DNA from: UBA6164 sp964344895
Lineage (GTDB): Bacteria > Patescibacteriota > Gracilibacteria > BD1-5 > UBA6164
DNA: 41,039 nt
Direction of reading: 5' to 3'
Assembly (NCBI GenBank): GCA_964344895.1
Contig: CAYFPB010000003.1
Coordinates: 1-41,039 of the forward strand
Shown here: piece after piece, positions 8,908-20,556 of the stretch
Layout: each line of letters starts with the position of its first letter
Numbering within the stretch: the first letter of the stretch is position 1
The notes under the pieces: model-generated
What the model saw: only the letters and a program-made list of their open reading frames with translations
Told to the model about the DNA's origin: nothing
Database searches by the model: none
Translations under genes and position numbers: made by a program

Positions 8908-9597
8908 ATGAAGTTTCTACTCTTTTTTGTTTCAATTTTTTTTAGTTTTGTTTTTTATGTTTTTTATTCCCTATGAGAATGAAGAACTGTTTTATGAGAA
9001 CAAATTACAATAACTCAAGAATGAACTTGAACATGAGAAGTTATAGAAGTTGTTCAAACAATAGATTTTGATACAATTTCCTGAAATCTTTTAATAGAAA
9101 GTTTTATTTTTATATTTATAGGAATAATATTTTTGTATATTTTTTCTGATATAAAATACAATAAATCAAATAAACCAAGTAAAATAGGTGCTTATAAGAT
9201 TGAAATTTTATATTTACTATTTTATATAATTGGTGTTTTTTATATTTTTTTCTTTAATAAAGAATATAGTTTGTTGTTTATTTCATCTTTTTTAATATTT
9301 TTTATTTCAGATATTTTATTTAATCATGTATCAAATATAAAAAAAATAGAAACAAAAAAATTAATAATTAGATATGTTTCATTGATATTAAATTATATAT
9401 CTTCAATAATTATAATATTTGCTACAATAATAAGTTGAATATATTTTATAGCTATATGGATTATAATATTTAATATATTTTTTAATATTTATATACATAA
9501 AAACTATAATAATATAATATCATTATTAATATCAATAGTATTAATATGATTTTTGATATATATTTTTGCTTTTTCTAGCTTAGAAATGCATTTTTAA
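8908..9597 (+). CDS. Polytopic membrane protein, unknown function
   Basis: 229 aa. An N-terminal hydrophobic segment (FLLFFVSIFFSFVFYVFYS) is followed by a short polar stretch rich in Gly and Thr (TQEGTGTGEVIEV, presumably extracytoplasmic). Five or so further hydrophobic helices come after it, with cytoplasmic Lys-rich loops (SDIKYNKSNKPSKIG, SNIKKIETKK). The glycines in the polar loop are TGA. It begins 11 bp after the coiled-coil membrane protein and ends the cluster. No family recognised. Confidence 0.75.
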
Positions 9598-9616
9598 TTA
9601 ATAAGAAGTTTAAATA

Positions 9617-11023
9617 ATGATACAAATAATAACTGATATAAAAAAAATTAGAAATTCTAATTTAGTATACTTAATAGAAAATCAAAAAGATTTAAAAAGT
9701 ATTGAAAAGTTAAATCTTGATAAAAAAATAATAGAAAAAATAAATCAAACAATTAAAGGTGAAAAAAATACTACTTTATCATTTTTTTTATGAACAAAAT
9801 ATTTTGAAAACTTATATGTTTTGTATTTTAACCCTAAAAATAATAAAAATTTAATAGAGTTTTTATGAGAACAATTCCCTAATTTATCTAATAAATTAAC
9901 TATTACATCAAATAATGATAAAAATATTCTTGACTTACTAGACACATGTCTACTTTCAAGATACAAGTTTTTAAAATATAAAACAGAAAAAAAAGAAGAT
10001 GAGATAAATTTACTTATTAACAAAAATAGTAAAAAAGTTGTTCAAAAAAGGTTAGAAACTTTAGAAAACATTATTTTAGCCAGAGATCTTTGAGAAACTC
10101 CTGCTAATGATTTATATCCTGAAAGTTTTGCAAAGATAATAAAAAATACAAAGTTTAAAAACACAAAACTTAAAATTTTCAATTCTAAGCAAATAGAAAA
10201 AAAATGATTAGGATTACTTCATAATGTATGAAAAGGAAGTTCTAAAGGACCTTATATGGTTATATTTGAAAGAATTATAAACAAAGACTTCCCTACTATT
10301 TGAATTGTATGAAAATGATTAACATATGATACAGGTTGAATACAAGTAAAACCGTGAGATCATATGTATGAAATGAAATGAGATATGTGTTGAGCTGCAA
10401 ATGTATTTGCAACAATGAAAGAACTAGATAATAAGGATTTAAATGTAAATATAGTTGCTTGTTTAGTATTAGCAGAAAATCATATATCATGAGAATCATA
10501 TAAACCATCAGATATACTTACTTCTTATTCATGAAAAACAGTAGATATAATACATACTGATGCAGAGTGAAGACTTGTTTTAGCTGATGGTATTAGTTAT
10601 ATTTCAAATAATTATAAACTAGACAAAATTATGACAGTTGCAACTTTAACATGAGCAGTAATGGTTGCTTTATGATATAGGTATGCATGAATAATGTGAA
10701 ATGATGATAAGTTAATAAAAAAGTTCATTGATTATTCTAAAAACAATTTTGAGAAATATATAAGACTACCTTTTGATAATTATTTTATAGAAAAAACAAA
10801 GTCAAATATTGCAGATTTTGAAAATTTAAATAGATGAGTACATGCTTGATCAAGTATGTGAGCAGCATTTTTGGTTAATTTTATTTTAAACTGAGAAAAA
10901 TATACACATTTAGATATTGCATGACCAGCTATTAATAGTTTAGAACCATATTGATTAATGAACAAAGGTATGACAGGTTTTTGAGTTGATAGTTTAAGTA
11001 GTATTTTACAAGACTTAAAATAA
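9617..11023 (+). CDS. pepA: Leucyl aminopeptidase, M17 family
   Basis: 468 aa, typical of M17. It removes N-terminal residues from peptides in the cytoplasm using two metal ions. The N-terminal about 150 residues are divergent. The catalytic domain shows GKGLTYDTGGIQVKP near residue 228 (metal-binding Lys and Asp), EMKGDMCGAA near 254 (metal-binding Asp), and HTDAEGRLVLAD near 313, the NTDAEGRL signature with metal-binding Asp and Glu and the catalytic Arg. The C terminus has HLDIAGPA and GVDSL, also conserved. TGA glycines include those in GKGLTYDTGG. comFC follows after 4 bp. Both are in one unit ending at 11755. Confidence 0.95.
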
Positions 11024-11027
11024 AAAT

Positions 11028-11720
11028 ATGATTAAATTTTTAAAAGATATTCTTGCTCCTAAAAAGTGTTATTCTTGTAATAAAGAATGACACTTTTTGT
11101 GTCCAGAATGTTTGTCTAAAATAGATGTTTTTGAGGATGTTTGTTATGTTTGTAAAGGTAAAACTAATAATTTTGACATACATAAGAGTTGTCTAGAAAA
11201 TGTTTATTATGATAAGGTTATAATTTTATCACATTATAAAAATAAACATATAAAAAAACTAATAAAAGACTTCAAGTTTTATAAACTCAAAGATATAAGA
11301 GATGATTTTTGAGAATACCTCTCAAAACTTTTTATAGAAAATGAAGTATATAAAAACACCGATGATTATATTTTAATTTTTCCACCTATGGGTTTTATAA
11401 AAAAATTAAAAAGATGATATAATCACTCAGAATTGTTAACTAGGACTATATCAAAAAATATAAAAATTGATATAAATTCAAAATTAATAAAGAAAACAAA
11501 GACAACTAGACAACAATCAATCCTATCTAGAGAAAAAAGACTAACAAATTTAAATAACTCCTTTAAAATAGCTAAAAACAAAATAGACAATTTCGACAAA
11601 AAAACTTTTATTATAGTAGATGATGTTATATCAACCTGATCAACAATAAATGAAATATCAAAAGTACTAAAACAAGCTTGAGCAAAAAAAGTTATATGAT
11701 TAATAGTTGCTTCTGATTAA
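11028..11720 (+). CDS. comFC: ComFC-type phosphoribosyltransferase-like competence protein
   Basis: 230 aa, normal for ComFC/GntX. The N terminus carries three Cys pairs (CYSC near 14, CPEC near 25, CYVC near 42), a zinc-binding module. The C-terminal phosphoribosyltransferase fold has TTRQQSILSREKRLTNLNNSF and the PRPP loop FIIVDDVISTGSTINE near residue 193. ComFC is required for DNA uptake/transformation in competent bacteria, acting at the cytoplasmic face with ComFA; no comFA is in the window. With type IV pilus assembly genes nearby, pilus-mediated DNA uptake is plausible (inference). It is directly downstream of the aminopeptidase and followed by a terminator. Confidence 0.93.
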
Positions 11721-11755
11721 ATATATTCAAAAATAACTTGAATATATTTTTTTTT
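11720..11755 (+). terminator. Terminator of the pepA-comFC unit
   Basis: AATATATTCAA (11720-11730) pairs over 11 bp with TTGAATATATT (11738-11748), followed by T7. It overlaps the last base of the comFC stop. Confidence 0.85.
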
Positions 11756-11796
11756 GAGTAAAATGTAAGGATTAAATTATTATTAATAATAAAAAT

Positions 11797-14634
11797 ATGT
11801 CAAAGTACTTAGAGGTTGTTTGAGCAAAGACTCATAATTTGAAAAATATAGATGTAAAAATTCCTAAAAATAAAATGACAGTTATTACTTGAGTATCTGG
11901 TAGTTGAAAGTCTTCCCTGGCTTTTAATACTATTTATAATGTATGACAACAAAAGTATCTGGAGAGCTTGTCCAGTTATGCACGTATGTTTATTTGATGA
12001 ATGAATGAAGAAGCAGATGTGTCAGAAATAAATGGACTATCCCCTACTATTTCTATTGATCAAAAAACAACAAGTAGAAATCCTAGATCAACTGTAGGTA
12101 CAATAACTGAGATATATGATTATTATAAATTATTATATTTAAATATATGAGAAAGAAGATGTGTAGAATGTGATACTATAGTAAAAAAAGATTCCATAGT
12201 TGACATAATTGATTACTTGTCTAGTTTGGACGATAATGAGAAGTTTATTATAAAATCTCCTATTTATTGAGACTTTAAGGATTTTAAAGATTTAAAAAAA
12301 TATGTATTAGAATCATGATTTATAAGGTTTTCTATATGAGATAAAATATATACAGTTAATGATAATATTACAGAAAATAATTTAACAAATTGTTATCTAA
12401 TTATTGACAGACTTGTTAAAAAAGATTATAGAGACTCAGACTCCCCTGATACCAAGAGATTAAAAGACTCTATAGATTTAGCTTATAAACAATGAAAATG
12501 ATTACTTACAATAGAAGTTTTTAAAAAAGAAGAAAAAAGTTTTTCAAATGTTTTTGTTTGTTCAAACTGTGGACATATTCCTAAAGAATTAAATATATCA
12601 AGTTTTTCATTTAACTCTCATGCTTGAGCATGTGAATCATGTCACTGATTATGAGTTAAAAAAGTTTTTCTGGAAGAAAAAATAATAAATCCTAATTTGA
12701 CCCTACTTGAGTGAGCGGTTATAGCTCCAGGTTATTGATGAGATTATTTTATGGCACTTATAGAAGAAGTTTGAAAAAAACATAATATTAGTCTAAATAC
12801 AAACTATTCCCTACTTTCTCAAAAAGAAAAAGAAATAGTACTTTATTGAACATGAGATAAAAAGTATAGTGTAAGTTTTGTAAATGATCAATGAGTTAAA
12901 AACACATATAGTTCTAGATTTGAATGAGTTATTAATAGTCTTACCAGAAGATATTTTGATTGATGATGAGAAAAAGGAGTTTATGATGATTATGTTGTAG
13001 ATATGGATTGTCATGAGTGTGATGGGCATAGATTAAATAAAGAAAGTTTAAGTGTAAGATTAAAATGATTAAATATATGAGAACTGTCTAATTATAGTGT
13101 AACAGAATCTTTAAAATTTATAAAAAGTCTAAAATTGACAAAATCACAGGAAAAATTGACTAAAAAAGTTTTAAAAAATGTTACAGAAAGGCTTGAATTC
13201 CTTGCAGGAGTATGATTGACATATATGACAATTTCAAGAAAAGCAGGTACTCTTTCATGATGAGAAGCTCAAAGAATTAGACTTGCAACACAAATCTGAA
13301 CAAAACTAGAGTGAATAATATATGTGCTTGATGAACCATCTATTTGACTTCACCCTAGAGACAATGATATGCTTATAAATAATTTAAAAAAACTTAGAGA
13401 TATTTGAAATACTTTAATTGTAGTAGAACATGATGAAGATATAATGAGAGAATGTGATCATATAATAGACATATGACCATGAGCTTGAATTCACGGATGA
13501 ACAGTAGTTTCTGAGTGAGCAATGGAGCATATAATAAAAGATAATAAATCCATTACTTGACCATATTTAGATGGTACAAGAAATGTTATTATTGAAAGAA
13601 ACAAAAGACCTACTTTTAAAAAATTAACTAAAGATAAAAAGGTTTTAAATATATTTTGAGCAAAAGAAAACAATTTAAAAAATATAGATGTTACTATCCC
13701 TCTTTCTAATTTTGTAGTAACAACAGGAGTATCTTGAAGTTGAAAATCTAGTTTAATAAATGATATATTAGCTAATTATTTAGCTAATAAACTGAATAGA
13801 GCTAAAAGAGATGTTTGACAAGTAAAGTCTATAACTGGTTTAGAAAACTTAGACAAAGTTGTTATTATAGACCAATCCCCTATATGAAAAACACCAAGAA
13901 GTAATCCTGCAACATACACATGAGTTTTTACTCCTATAAGAGAAGTTTTTTCTATGAGTGAAGAGGCTCAGATCAGATGATTTGCCCCAGGTAGATTTAG
14001 TTTTAATACTAGACAATGAAGATGTAGTGAGTGTGATTGAGATTGAGTTAAAAAAATAGAGATGCACTTTTTACCACCAGTTTATGTAGAATGTGAATCT
14101 TGCGATTGAAAAAGATATAATCCTGAAACACTAAAAATTAAATATAGATGAAAAACTATATCAGATGTATTAGATATGACAGTTGAAGAAGCTATAGATT
14201 TTTTTGTAAATCATCCTAAAATAATTAAGATATTAAAAGTGCTTGATGATGTATGACTTGGTTATATAAAACTTTGACAATCAAGTGTAACTTTAAGTTG
14301 ATGAGAAGCACAAAGAATAAAGTTATCAACTGAACTTTCTAAAAGATCAACATGAAAAACCTTTTATATACTGGATGAACCAACAACATGACTACATTTT
14401 CAAGATGTAGACAAATTGTTGACAATCCTACATTCTCTTGTTGATAAAGGGAATAGTGTGATGGTTATAGAACATAATATGGACGTAATAGTGAATGCTG
14501 ACTATATTATAGATATATGACCAGAATGATGAGATATGTGATGAGAGGTTGTTGCTTGTTGAATAGTTGATGAAATAAAAAATAATAAAAAAAGCTATAC
14601 AGGACAAGCAATAGAAAAATATATTAATAAATAA
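11797..14634 (+). CDS. uvrA: UvrABC system protein A
   Basis: 945 aa, normal for UvrA, the damage-recognition ATPase of nucleotide excision repair. It contains two ABC modules. First: GVSGSGKSSLAF near 31, signature LSGGEAQRIRLA near 484, then VLDEPSIGLHPRD. Second: GVSGSGKSSLIN near 645, LSGGEAQRIKLS near 833, then LDEPTTGLHFQD. Zinc modules: CSNCG...CESCHGLG near 256-288 and CSECDGDG...CESCDGKRYNPETL near 741-770. The glycines of both Walker A motifs mix TGA and GGT. No uvrB or uvrC is in the window, but mfd is at 34058. murB starts 4 bp after the stop. Confidence 0.98.
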
Positions 14635-14638
14635 AAAA

Positions 14639-15520
14639 ATGACATTAAAATATTTAGAAATAAATAAAAATATTACAGAGCTATCAAATTTTAAAACAAA
14701 TGCTGTAGCCAAATATTACTTTGAAATACATTCTAGACAAGATATAGACAAACTTATAGAAATAAATAAGTTTGCATTTGATAAAGGTTTAAAAATAATG
14801 TTTATTTGAGAGTGAACAAATTTATTATTTGCCTTTGAAGAATATAATTGAATAGTTGTCAATAATTGTCTAACTTGATGGGATTACAATGAAGAAACAA
14901 AAATACTAGAATCTTTTAGTGTAGAAAGTATTTCAAATATAGCAGAAGAGTTACATAGTAATGGACAAGTGTTATGGAAGAGGTTTATATGATTACCATG
15001 AAGTATATGATGAGCCGTGTTTGGTAATGCTTGATGTTTTTGACTTGAAATAGAAAATAATTTTTTAAGTGCAGAAGTATTAAATTTAGACACTTGAGAG
15101 GTTGAATTATTCCAAAAAGTAGACATGGAGTTTGAATATAGAAATAGTATAATTAAAAAACAAGGGAAGTATTTTATTATAAAAGCAAGTTTTGATTTAT
15201 CAAAAAAGGTAGAAAAGTATAGTAGTGATGTTGATAATATAAAATTTAGGGAAGAAAAACAACCAAAATGAAATACTTGTTGAAGTTTTTTTAAAAACCC
15301 AAATAGAGAAAATAGTGCAGGGAAGTTGATAGAAGAGATATGATACAAGTGAAAAAATATTAATTGAGCATATTTTTCAGAAATTCATGCTAATTTTTTA
15401 ATGAATGATGGAAGAGCTACTTATAAGGACTTATTAAATTTAATAGATCTTGTTCAAAAAGAAGTAAAAAATAAATATAATATAAATTTAGAACCAGAGG
15501 TTAGAATAATAACTAATTAA
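14639..15520 (+). CDS. murB: UDP-N-acetylenolpyruvoylglucosamine reductase
   Basis: 293 aa. A cytoplasmic FAD enzyme that reduces UDP-GlcNAc-enolpyruvate to UDP-MurNAc for peptidoglycan synthesis. It shows FIGEGTNLLF near 57 and LPGSIGGAVFGNAGCFG near 119 (FAD site), FEYRNSIIK near 166, GNTCGSFFKNP near 215 with the catalytic Ser, and EPEVRIIT at the C terminus with the catalytic Glu. It is compact, close to the shorter type II MurB proteins. It lies 4 bp after uvrA and 4 bp before the pseudouridine synthase, so the three are one operon. Its presence implies a peptidoglycan wall. Confidence 0.96.
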
Positions 15521-15524
15521 TACA

Positions 15525-16232
15525 ATGGAAAAAGTAAGAATACAAAAATACATGTCCCAGGTAGGAATATGCTCACGTAGGAAAGCAGAAGAGTATATAG
15601 AGAGGTGACTTGTTAAAGTAAATTGAAAAGTGGCAAAAATAGGGGAGAGTATGTGTCCAGAAACAGATAAATTAGAGCTTTTAAATAAAGCAATAAAAGA
15701 ACAAAAAGAGTTAGTGTACTATAAGCTAAATAAACCAAGGTGAGTAGAAACTACTTGTGCACAAAATTGATGAACAAATATTGTAGATATTATGGATGTT
15801 TGAATAAGAGTATTTCCTATAGGAAGATTAGATAAAGAAACAACAGGGCTTATATTAATGACTAATGATTGAAGGTTAGCTAATTTTTTAATGCATCCTA
15901 GGTATGAACACCAAAAAGAGTATGTGGTTGAGACATTTTGAGCAATAAATGATAAACAACTAGATATAATGAGAAAATGAGTATTTATACTTTGAAGTTA
16001 TACAAAAAAAGCAAAAATAGAAAGAATTTCATCATGAAAGTTTTCAATAACTATTACAGAATGAAGGAATAGGCAAATAAGAAGGATGGTTGAAAAGATA
16101 TGATCAAGGGTAAAAAAATTAAAAAGAGTAAGAATAGAGAATATATTATTATGAAATTTAGAACAATGAGATTACAAAAAACTTACTAAAAATGAATTAG
16201 ATAGATTATTTAATAAATTAAATATAAAATAA
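15525..16232 (+). CDS. Pseudouridine synthase, RsuA/RluB family
   Basis: 235 aa. The N-terminal S4 RNA-binding domain (RIQKYMSQVGICSRRKAEEYI, then GLVKVNGKVAKIGE) is followed by the RsuA/RluB/RluE catalytic domain: YYKLNKPRGV, then IGRLDKETTGLILMTNDGRL near residue 97 with the catalytic Asp, and ITEGRNRQIRRM. It isomerises a uridine in rRNA (23S for RluB, 16S for RsuA; this copy looks closer to RluB, not certain). It is last in the uvrA-murB operon. Its stop overlaps the first base pairs of the 23-bp dispersed repeat at 16232-16254. Confidence 0.93.
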
Positions 16233-16254
16233 AATCTTCACACAATCTTCACAT
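16232..16254 (+). repeat. 23-bp dispersed repeat, copy 1
   Basis: Two tandem 11-mers AATCTTCACAC/AATCTTCACAT. All 23 bp are identical to 32402-32424 inside era. A 17-bp match (TTCACACAATCTTCACA) lies on the opposite strand at 24410-24426. Confidence 0.85.
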
Positions 16255-16285
16255 AAGAAAGACCTTATTTTAAGGTCTTTCTTAT
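16253..16285. terminator. Convergent hairpin between rluB-like gene and coiled-coil gene
   Basis: A 15-bp perfect stem (16253-16267 with 16271-16285) and a 3-nt loop. Neither side has a long T tract. The stop codon and last codons of the minus-strand gene lie within the stem. Confidence 0.6.
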
Positions 16286-16915
16286 TAGGTTTAATTCATT
16301 TTTAATATTTTTTAATATTTTTATAAAATATGTTTTTATTTCTTTCTCAGAGCTAAATTTTTCATTTTCAATATTTTTTAGTTTTTTATTTTCATTGTTT
16401 AAAACAATTAAGTGCTTTTTAATATTAGACTCTTTTAATGAAAGAATTTTTTTATTTTTTATTGTATTTTCAGCAATTTTATAATTAATATTATCTATCT
16501 TGTCAGAAATTTTTTTTCAAAGTTTGGTATATAAGTGTATTTTTTCTTGTAAAGCACTGTTATAAGAGCTTTTTTCATTTTTTAATAAATGTTTTAAGTT
16601 GTTGTTTATTGTTTTAAGTTTTGTTAATGTTTTTGCAATTATTTCTTCAGCTTTTTCTTTTTTAATATTATTATTTTGAATACTTTTAAGTATTTTTATT
16701 AAATCATTTAGCTCTCAAATATTATAGTTTATATTACTATTATTTATTTTATATTTGATTATATATTCTTCTACTTTTTCTTTATGTTTAATAATATATT
16801 CCTCAACTAAAATAGCTTTTTTTATATTTACTTGAGTATTTTTACTTCAGTTAGCTAAAACTCATGTATTAAAAAAACTTATAAATACAAACATTATAAT
16901 TATTAATTTTTTCAT
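16265..16915 (-). CDS. Secreted coiled-coil protein, unknown function
   Basis: 216 aa. An N-terminal signal peptide (MKKLIIIMFVFISFFNTGVLA, probable cleavage after VLA) is followed by an almost entirely helical, Lys/Asn/Glu-rich chain (EEYIIKHKEKVEEYIIKYKI, ENTIKNKKILSLKESNIKKH). This predicts an extracytoplasmic coiled coil with no other recognisable domain. TGA glycines are few (NTGVLANGSK, LGKK). It is convergent with the pseudouridine synthase; its stop is buried in the shared hairpin. It is divergent from dinG, 87 bp away. Function not recognised. Confidence 0.8.
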
Positions 16916-17002
16916 TTATATTTGTTAAAAATAATTATTCAGTATAATAAACAAGTATTATTATAATAATGTATTTATTTTATTCAAGACTTTTTTTAAA
17001 AT

Positions 17003-19615
17003 ATGATAATTTGCTTTGATTTAGAGACTACTGGTTTAGATAAACATAATGATAAAATTATTGAAATAGCTATGGTAAAGTTTGATGAAAAAACTTTTGA
17101 AATAGTTGATACTTATAACTCCTTAGTAAATCCAGGGACAACCATTCCTGATGTTATTACAGGAATAACAAATATTTCTAATCAAGATGTAGAAGGGGCT
17201 CCTTTTTTTGATGATATTAAACAAGATGTTACAGATTTTATTTGAGGTTTACCTGTAATGTGACATAATGTATACTTTGATATTGATTTTTTAGTTAATT
17301 CATGAATTAATATTAAGGAAAATATTGCTATAGACACATTTTTTATAGCTAATTTTTTATGTTTTACAGAGGCTTCATTAAATTTAGAAATGCTATGTAA
17401 TTCTTTTAAAATAGGTTTTAAATGAGCACATAGAGCTTTAAATGATGTGCATGCAACAATAAATCTTTTTGAGAAATTAATTAAAAAATTTGAGAAACTA
17501 AATAAAGAAAAAAAGAATTTACTTTATTATATTTTTAATAAATCAGAAGATAAAAATATTTTGTATCTAAAAGATTATTTATTTATAGATAATTATAAAG
17601 ATATAGACTTTACAAAATTTGAAAAAACAATATTAAAAAACATAAAAGAAGTAGATAGTAAACAAGAATTTATTATAGACACAAATATTGACAATAATAA
17701 TATGTCAAAAGTCTTTGATTGAATAAAAGGGGTAGAAACTAGGGATAATCAGTTAAAAATGACACAAATGGTAATGGACACATTTAATGGTTCTAAAAAA
17801 GTAGTAATAGAAGCACCAACATGATTAGGAAAAAGTTTTGCTTACTTAATACCATCAATAAGACATTCTTTAAAAACAGGAGAAAAGGTGTATGTGTCAA
17901 CAAAAACAAAAACATTGCAAGATCAATTGTATTCTAAGGATTTAACTTTTTTAAAAGAAAACCTATGAATAGACTTTAATTATATAAAACTAAAATGAAA
18001 AAGAAATTATTTATGTATAAAGTCTTTTTTTGATGAATTTTGGATTGATGACTTTTCTTATTCTAAGGTATGATTTTTGTCAAAAATATTATTATGGACA
18101 TATAATACAAAGTATTGAGAACTGGATGAACTAAATTATTATGGACAAGAGTTTGTCTTTTTAAAAACAATAAATGCAGATAATTTTTTGGTTTTATCTG
18201 AAAAAAATAATTATAAAAAATATGAATATTTATATAAAGTAAGAATAAAACTAGAAACATCAAATGTAATAATAATTAATCATAGTTTACTTTTTTCAGA
18301 TATTAATACAAAAGCACCAATACTTTGAAAAATAAAAAACTTAGTAATAGATGAATGACATAATATAGAAGATAGTGTAACAGATTCATTAAAACAAAAA
18401 TATAGCTTAACTAATCTAAAAGAGTATTTTAATATAATTGAAAAAATATTAACCAAAATAAATTCTAAAAAAATAAAATTTTTAAAATTAAAAGAAGAAC
18501 TTATATTAAAATTAGAACTTTTAGATGATTATGGTTTTAGTTATGTAGATAAAAAGTCTTTTAATAATACTATCTTTAAAAATGTATTATTAAAATCAGA
18601 TTTCTTTGAAGAAATAGAATATGAAAATATATTAAAAAAGCTTGAATTAGATTTTATAGACATTATAGACATATTATCAATTGAAAAAGAATATGATTTT
18701 TCTACAGAGGTGTCTTTACTACAATCATATGTAGATACTCTTAAAATTATATTAGACAAAACATCAGATACTAAATATATAAAAATTATAAATTATCATG
18801 AAAGTTATGGTGTTAGTTTTGAGTATACATTATTAAATCCATGAGAGTATTTAAATAATAATTTATGGGATAGATTAGAGTCAGTAGTTTTAACGTCTGC
18901 TACATTACAAATAAATTGAAGCTTTGATTATTTTAAAAAATTATTATTTTTAGATAATTTTGATTTTTATTTATTTGAAAGTGATTTTGATTATAAAAAA
19001 CAAGCTACATTGTTTATACCAACAGATTTATGAGATATAAAAAATAACCTAGAAGATAATGTGAAGTTTTTGTGAAGATTTTATTCTATAGTTAAGTGAA
19101 AAGTGTTAACATTATTAACTAGTTTTTCTGTAATTAAAACCATTTATTCCTCATTAAACAATGATTTGAAAAAAGAGGGAATTAATTTGTATGCTCAAGG
19201 GGTTGCAGGAAGTAAAATTAAACTAATAAGCTTTTTCTTAAATAACCCAGAAAAATCTATATTATTATGAACAGATAGTTTTTGGGAGTGAGTAGATATT
19301 CCATGAGATGATATAAAGTACCTTGTTATTCATAAATTTCCTTTTTCTGTACCAACAGACCCAATATTTCAAGCAAGAAGTATATTTTTTAAAGATGCAT
19401 TTACTGAGTATTCTATTCCAAAAGCTATAATAAAACTTAAACAAGGTTTTGGAAGGTTAATAAGAACAAAAAAAGATAAGGGTATTGTTATTCTTTTAGA
19501 TAATAGAATAATGACAACTTTATGGTGAGATAAATTTTTTGATGCATTTCCTAAAGAAATTAATATAAAAAAAGCAAAAACAGAAGTGTTTCTTGATATT
19601 TTATCAAAAATATAG
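17003..19615 (+). CDS. dinG: DinG-type exonuclease-helicase
   Basis: 870 aa, stop TAG. Residues 1-170 are a DEDDh 3'-5' exonuclease (FDLETTGLDKHNDKIIEIA, GHNVYFDIDFL, HRALNDVHAT), and residues about 245-870 an XPD/DinG helicase: EAPTGLGKSFAYL near 268 (Walker A), VIDEGHNIED near 449 (DEGH box), LTSATLQING near 632, GTDSFWEGVDIPG near 755 and QGFGRLIR near 814. This is the Firmicutes-type architecture. The stretch after Walker A has a single Cys (NYLCIKS), so the Fe-S cluster of E. coli DinG is not expected. The role in repair or in clearing nucleic acid structures is inferred from the family. It stands alone, with its own start after an A-rich leader. Confidence 0.94.
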
Positions 19616-19634
19616 TGTTTAAGAGTTTAAAAAT

Positions 19635-19663
19635 TTGTGTTTTAAAAATAAATATGATATTAT
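19635..19663 (+). promoter_or_regulatory. Predicted promoter of the pilus operon
   Basis: TTGTGT (19635-19640), a 17-bp spacer, then TATTAT (19658-19663) preceded by TGA (extended -10). The first gene starts at 19697. Confidence 0.5.
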
Positions 19664-19696
19664 TTTATAAATATAATAATTTAATAATACAAATTT

Positions 19697-20554
19697 ATGT
19701 CTGATAATATAAATGAAACTCAAAAAGAGCAAACAGATTCAACTAATATATTTAATGATTTTGTTGATGATGAAAACTTATTAAAAGAGGTTGAACAGAT
19801 CAAAAAAGAAGAAAATAAAGATTTGTTTTACTATATTTTAAAATTTTCATCTTTTTTGCAGTTTTTGTTTTGGATAATACTCTTAGTAGCACTACTATTG
19901 TATTACTATACTTACATTCAAAACAATGAAGAATTAAGTAATAGTCAAATTTTAGATCCTGTCTGTTCAATATTTACTGGTGAAATTGAAAAGCCAAAAG
20001 ATATATATTATTGTTCAAGTATAGCATATTTAAAAAATAGATATAAAAAGGATTTAGAAACAACAAAAAAATCATATTCTGATAAAATACTTTCAATGAT
20101 AGAAAAGGTGTATGAAATAGATAATTTTTCTAACACTAGACAGGTTTTATTTTTAGTAGATAAAAGCAAGGAAAAAACTAAGGTATTATCTGTATTAGAT
20201 GAGTTTGATAGCTTAAAAAATAAGTTTAATCCTTTAGATAAATGAAAAATCCAATGTAACTCATTATCAATAAAGTCAACTAATAATTCTTTATCAATGG
20301 TTTGTACAGCATATTCAGGTGATTATGATAGATGAATTAGATGATTTGATGGCTCAAATGAACCAATTAAACTATTAAAATGATCATCTTTAAGTATAGC
20401 AAATAGTTTTATTAATTATATAGAAAAAACAAGTGATAAATTTGAGGTTGTAAATAAACAAAAAATGTTTAAATCTGAACCTGTTATTTCTAATAAAACA
20501 CACTTTACAAATAAAACAGTTTTTAATTTAGAGTTAATTTATAATATAAAATAA
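19697..20554 (+). CDS. Single-pass membrane protein of the type IV pilus operon
   Basis: 285 aa. A cytoplasmic acidic N terminus (residues 1-50) precedes one transmembrane helix (about 54-77: FLQFLFWIILLVALLLYYYT). An external domain has four Cys (DPVCSIF, YYCSS, IQCNS, MVCTA) that could form two disulfides. A DsbA-like protein is encoded at 30629. TGA glycines cluster in the C-terminal third (GDYDRGIRGFDGSN). It is the first gene of an operon running to pilC, 2 bp before the next. It has no clear homology visible to me; the position suggests a pilus assembly component. Confidence 0.8.
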
Positions 20555-20556
20555 TT

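Noticed and set aside
9745..10023. Minus-strand ORF of 92 codons within the aminopeptidase gene
   Set aside because: Overlaps the coding strand of pepA; reverse-frame artefact.
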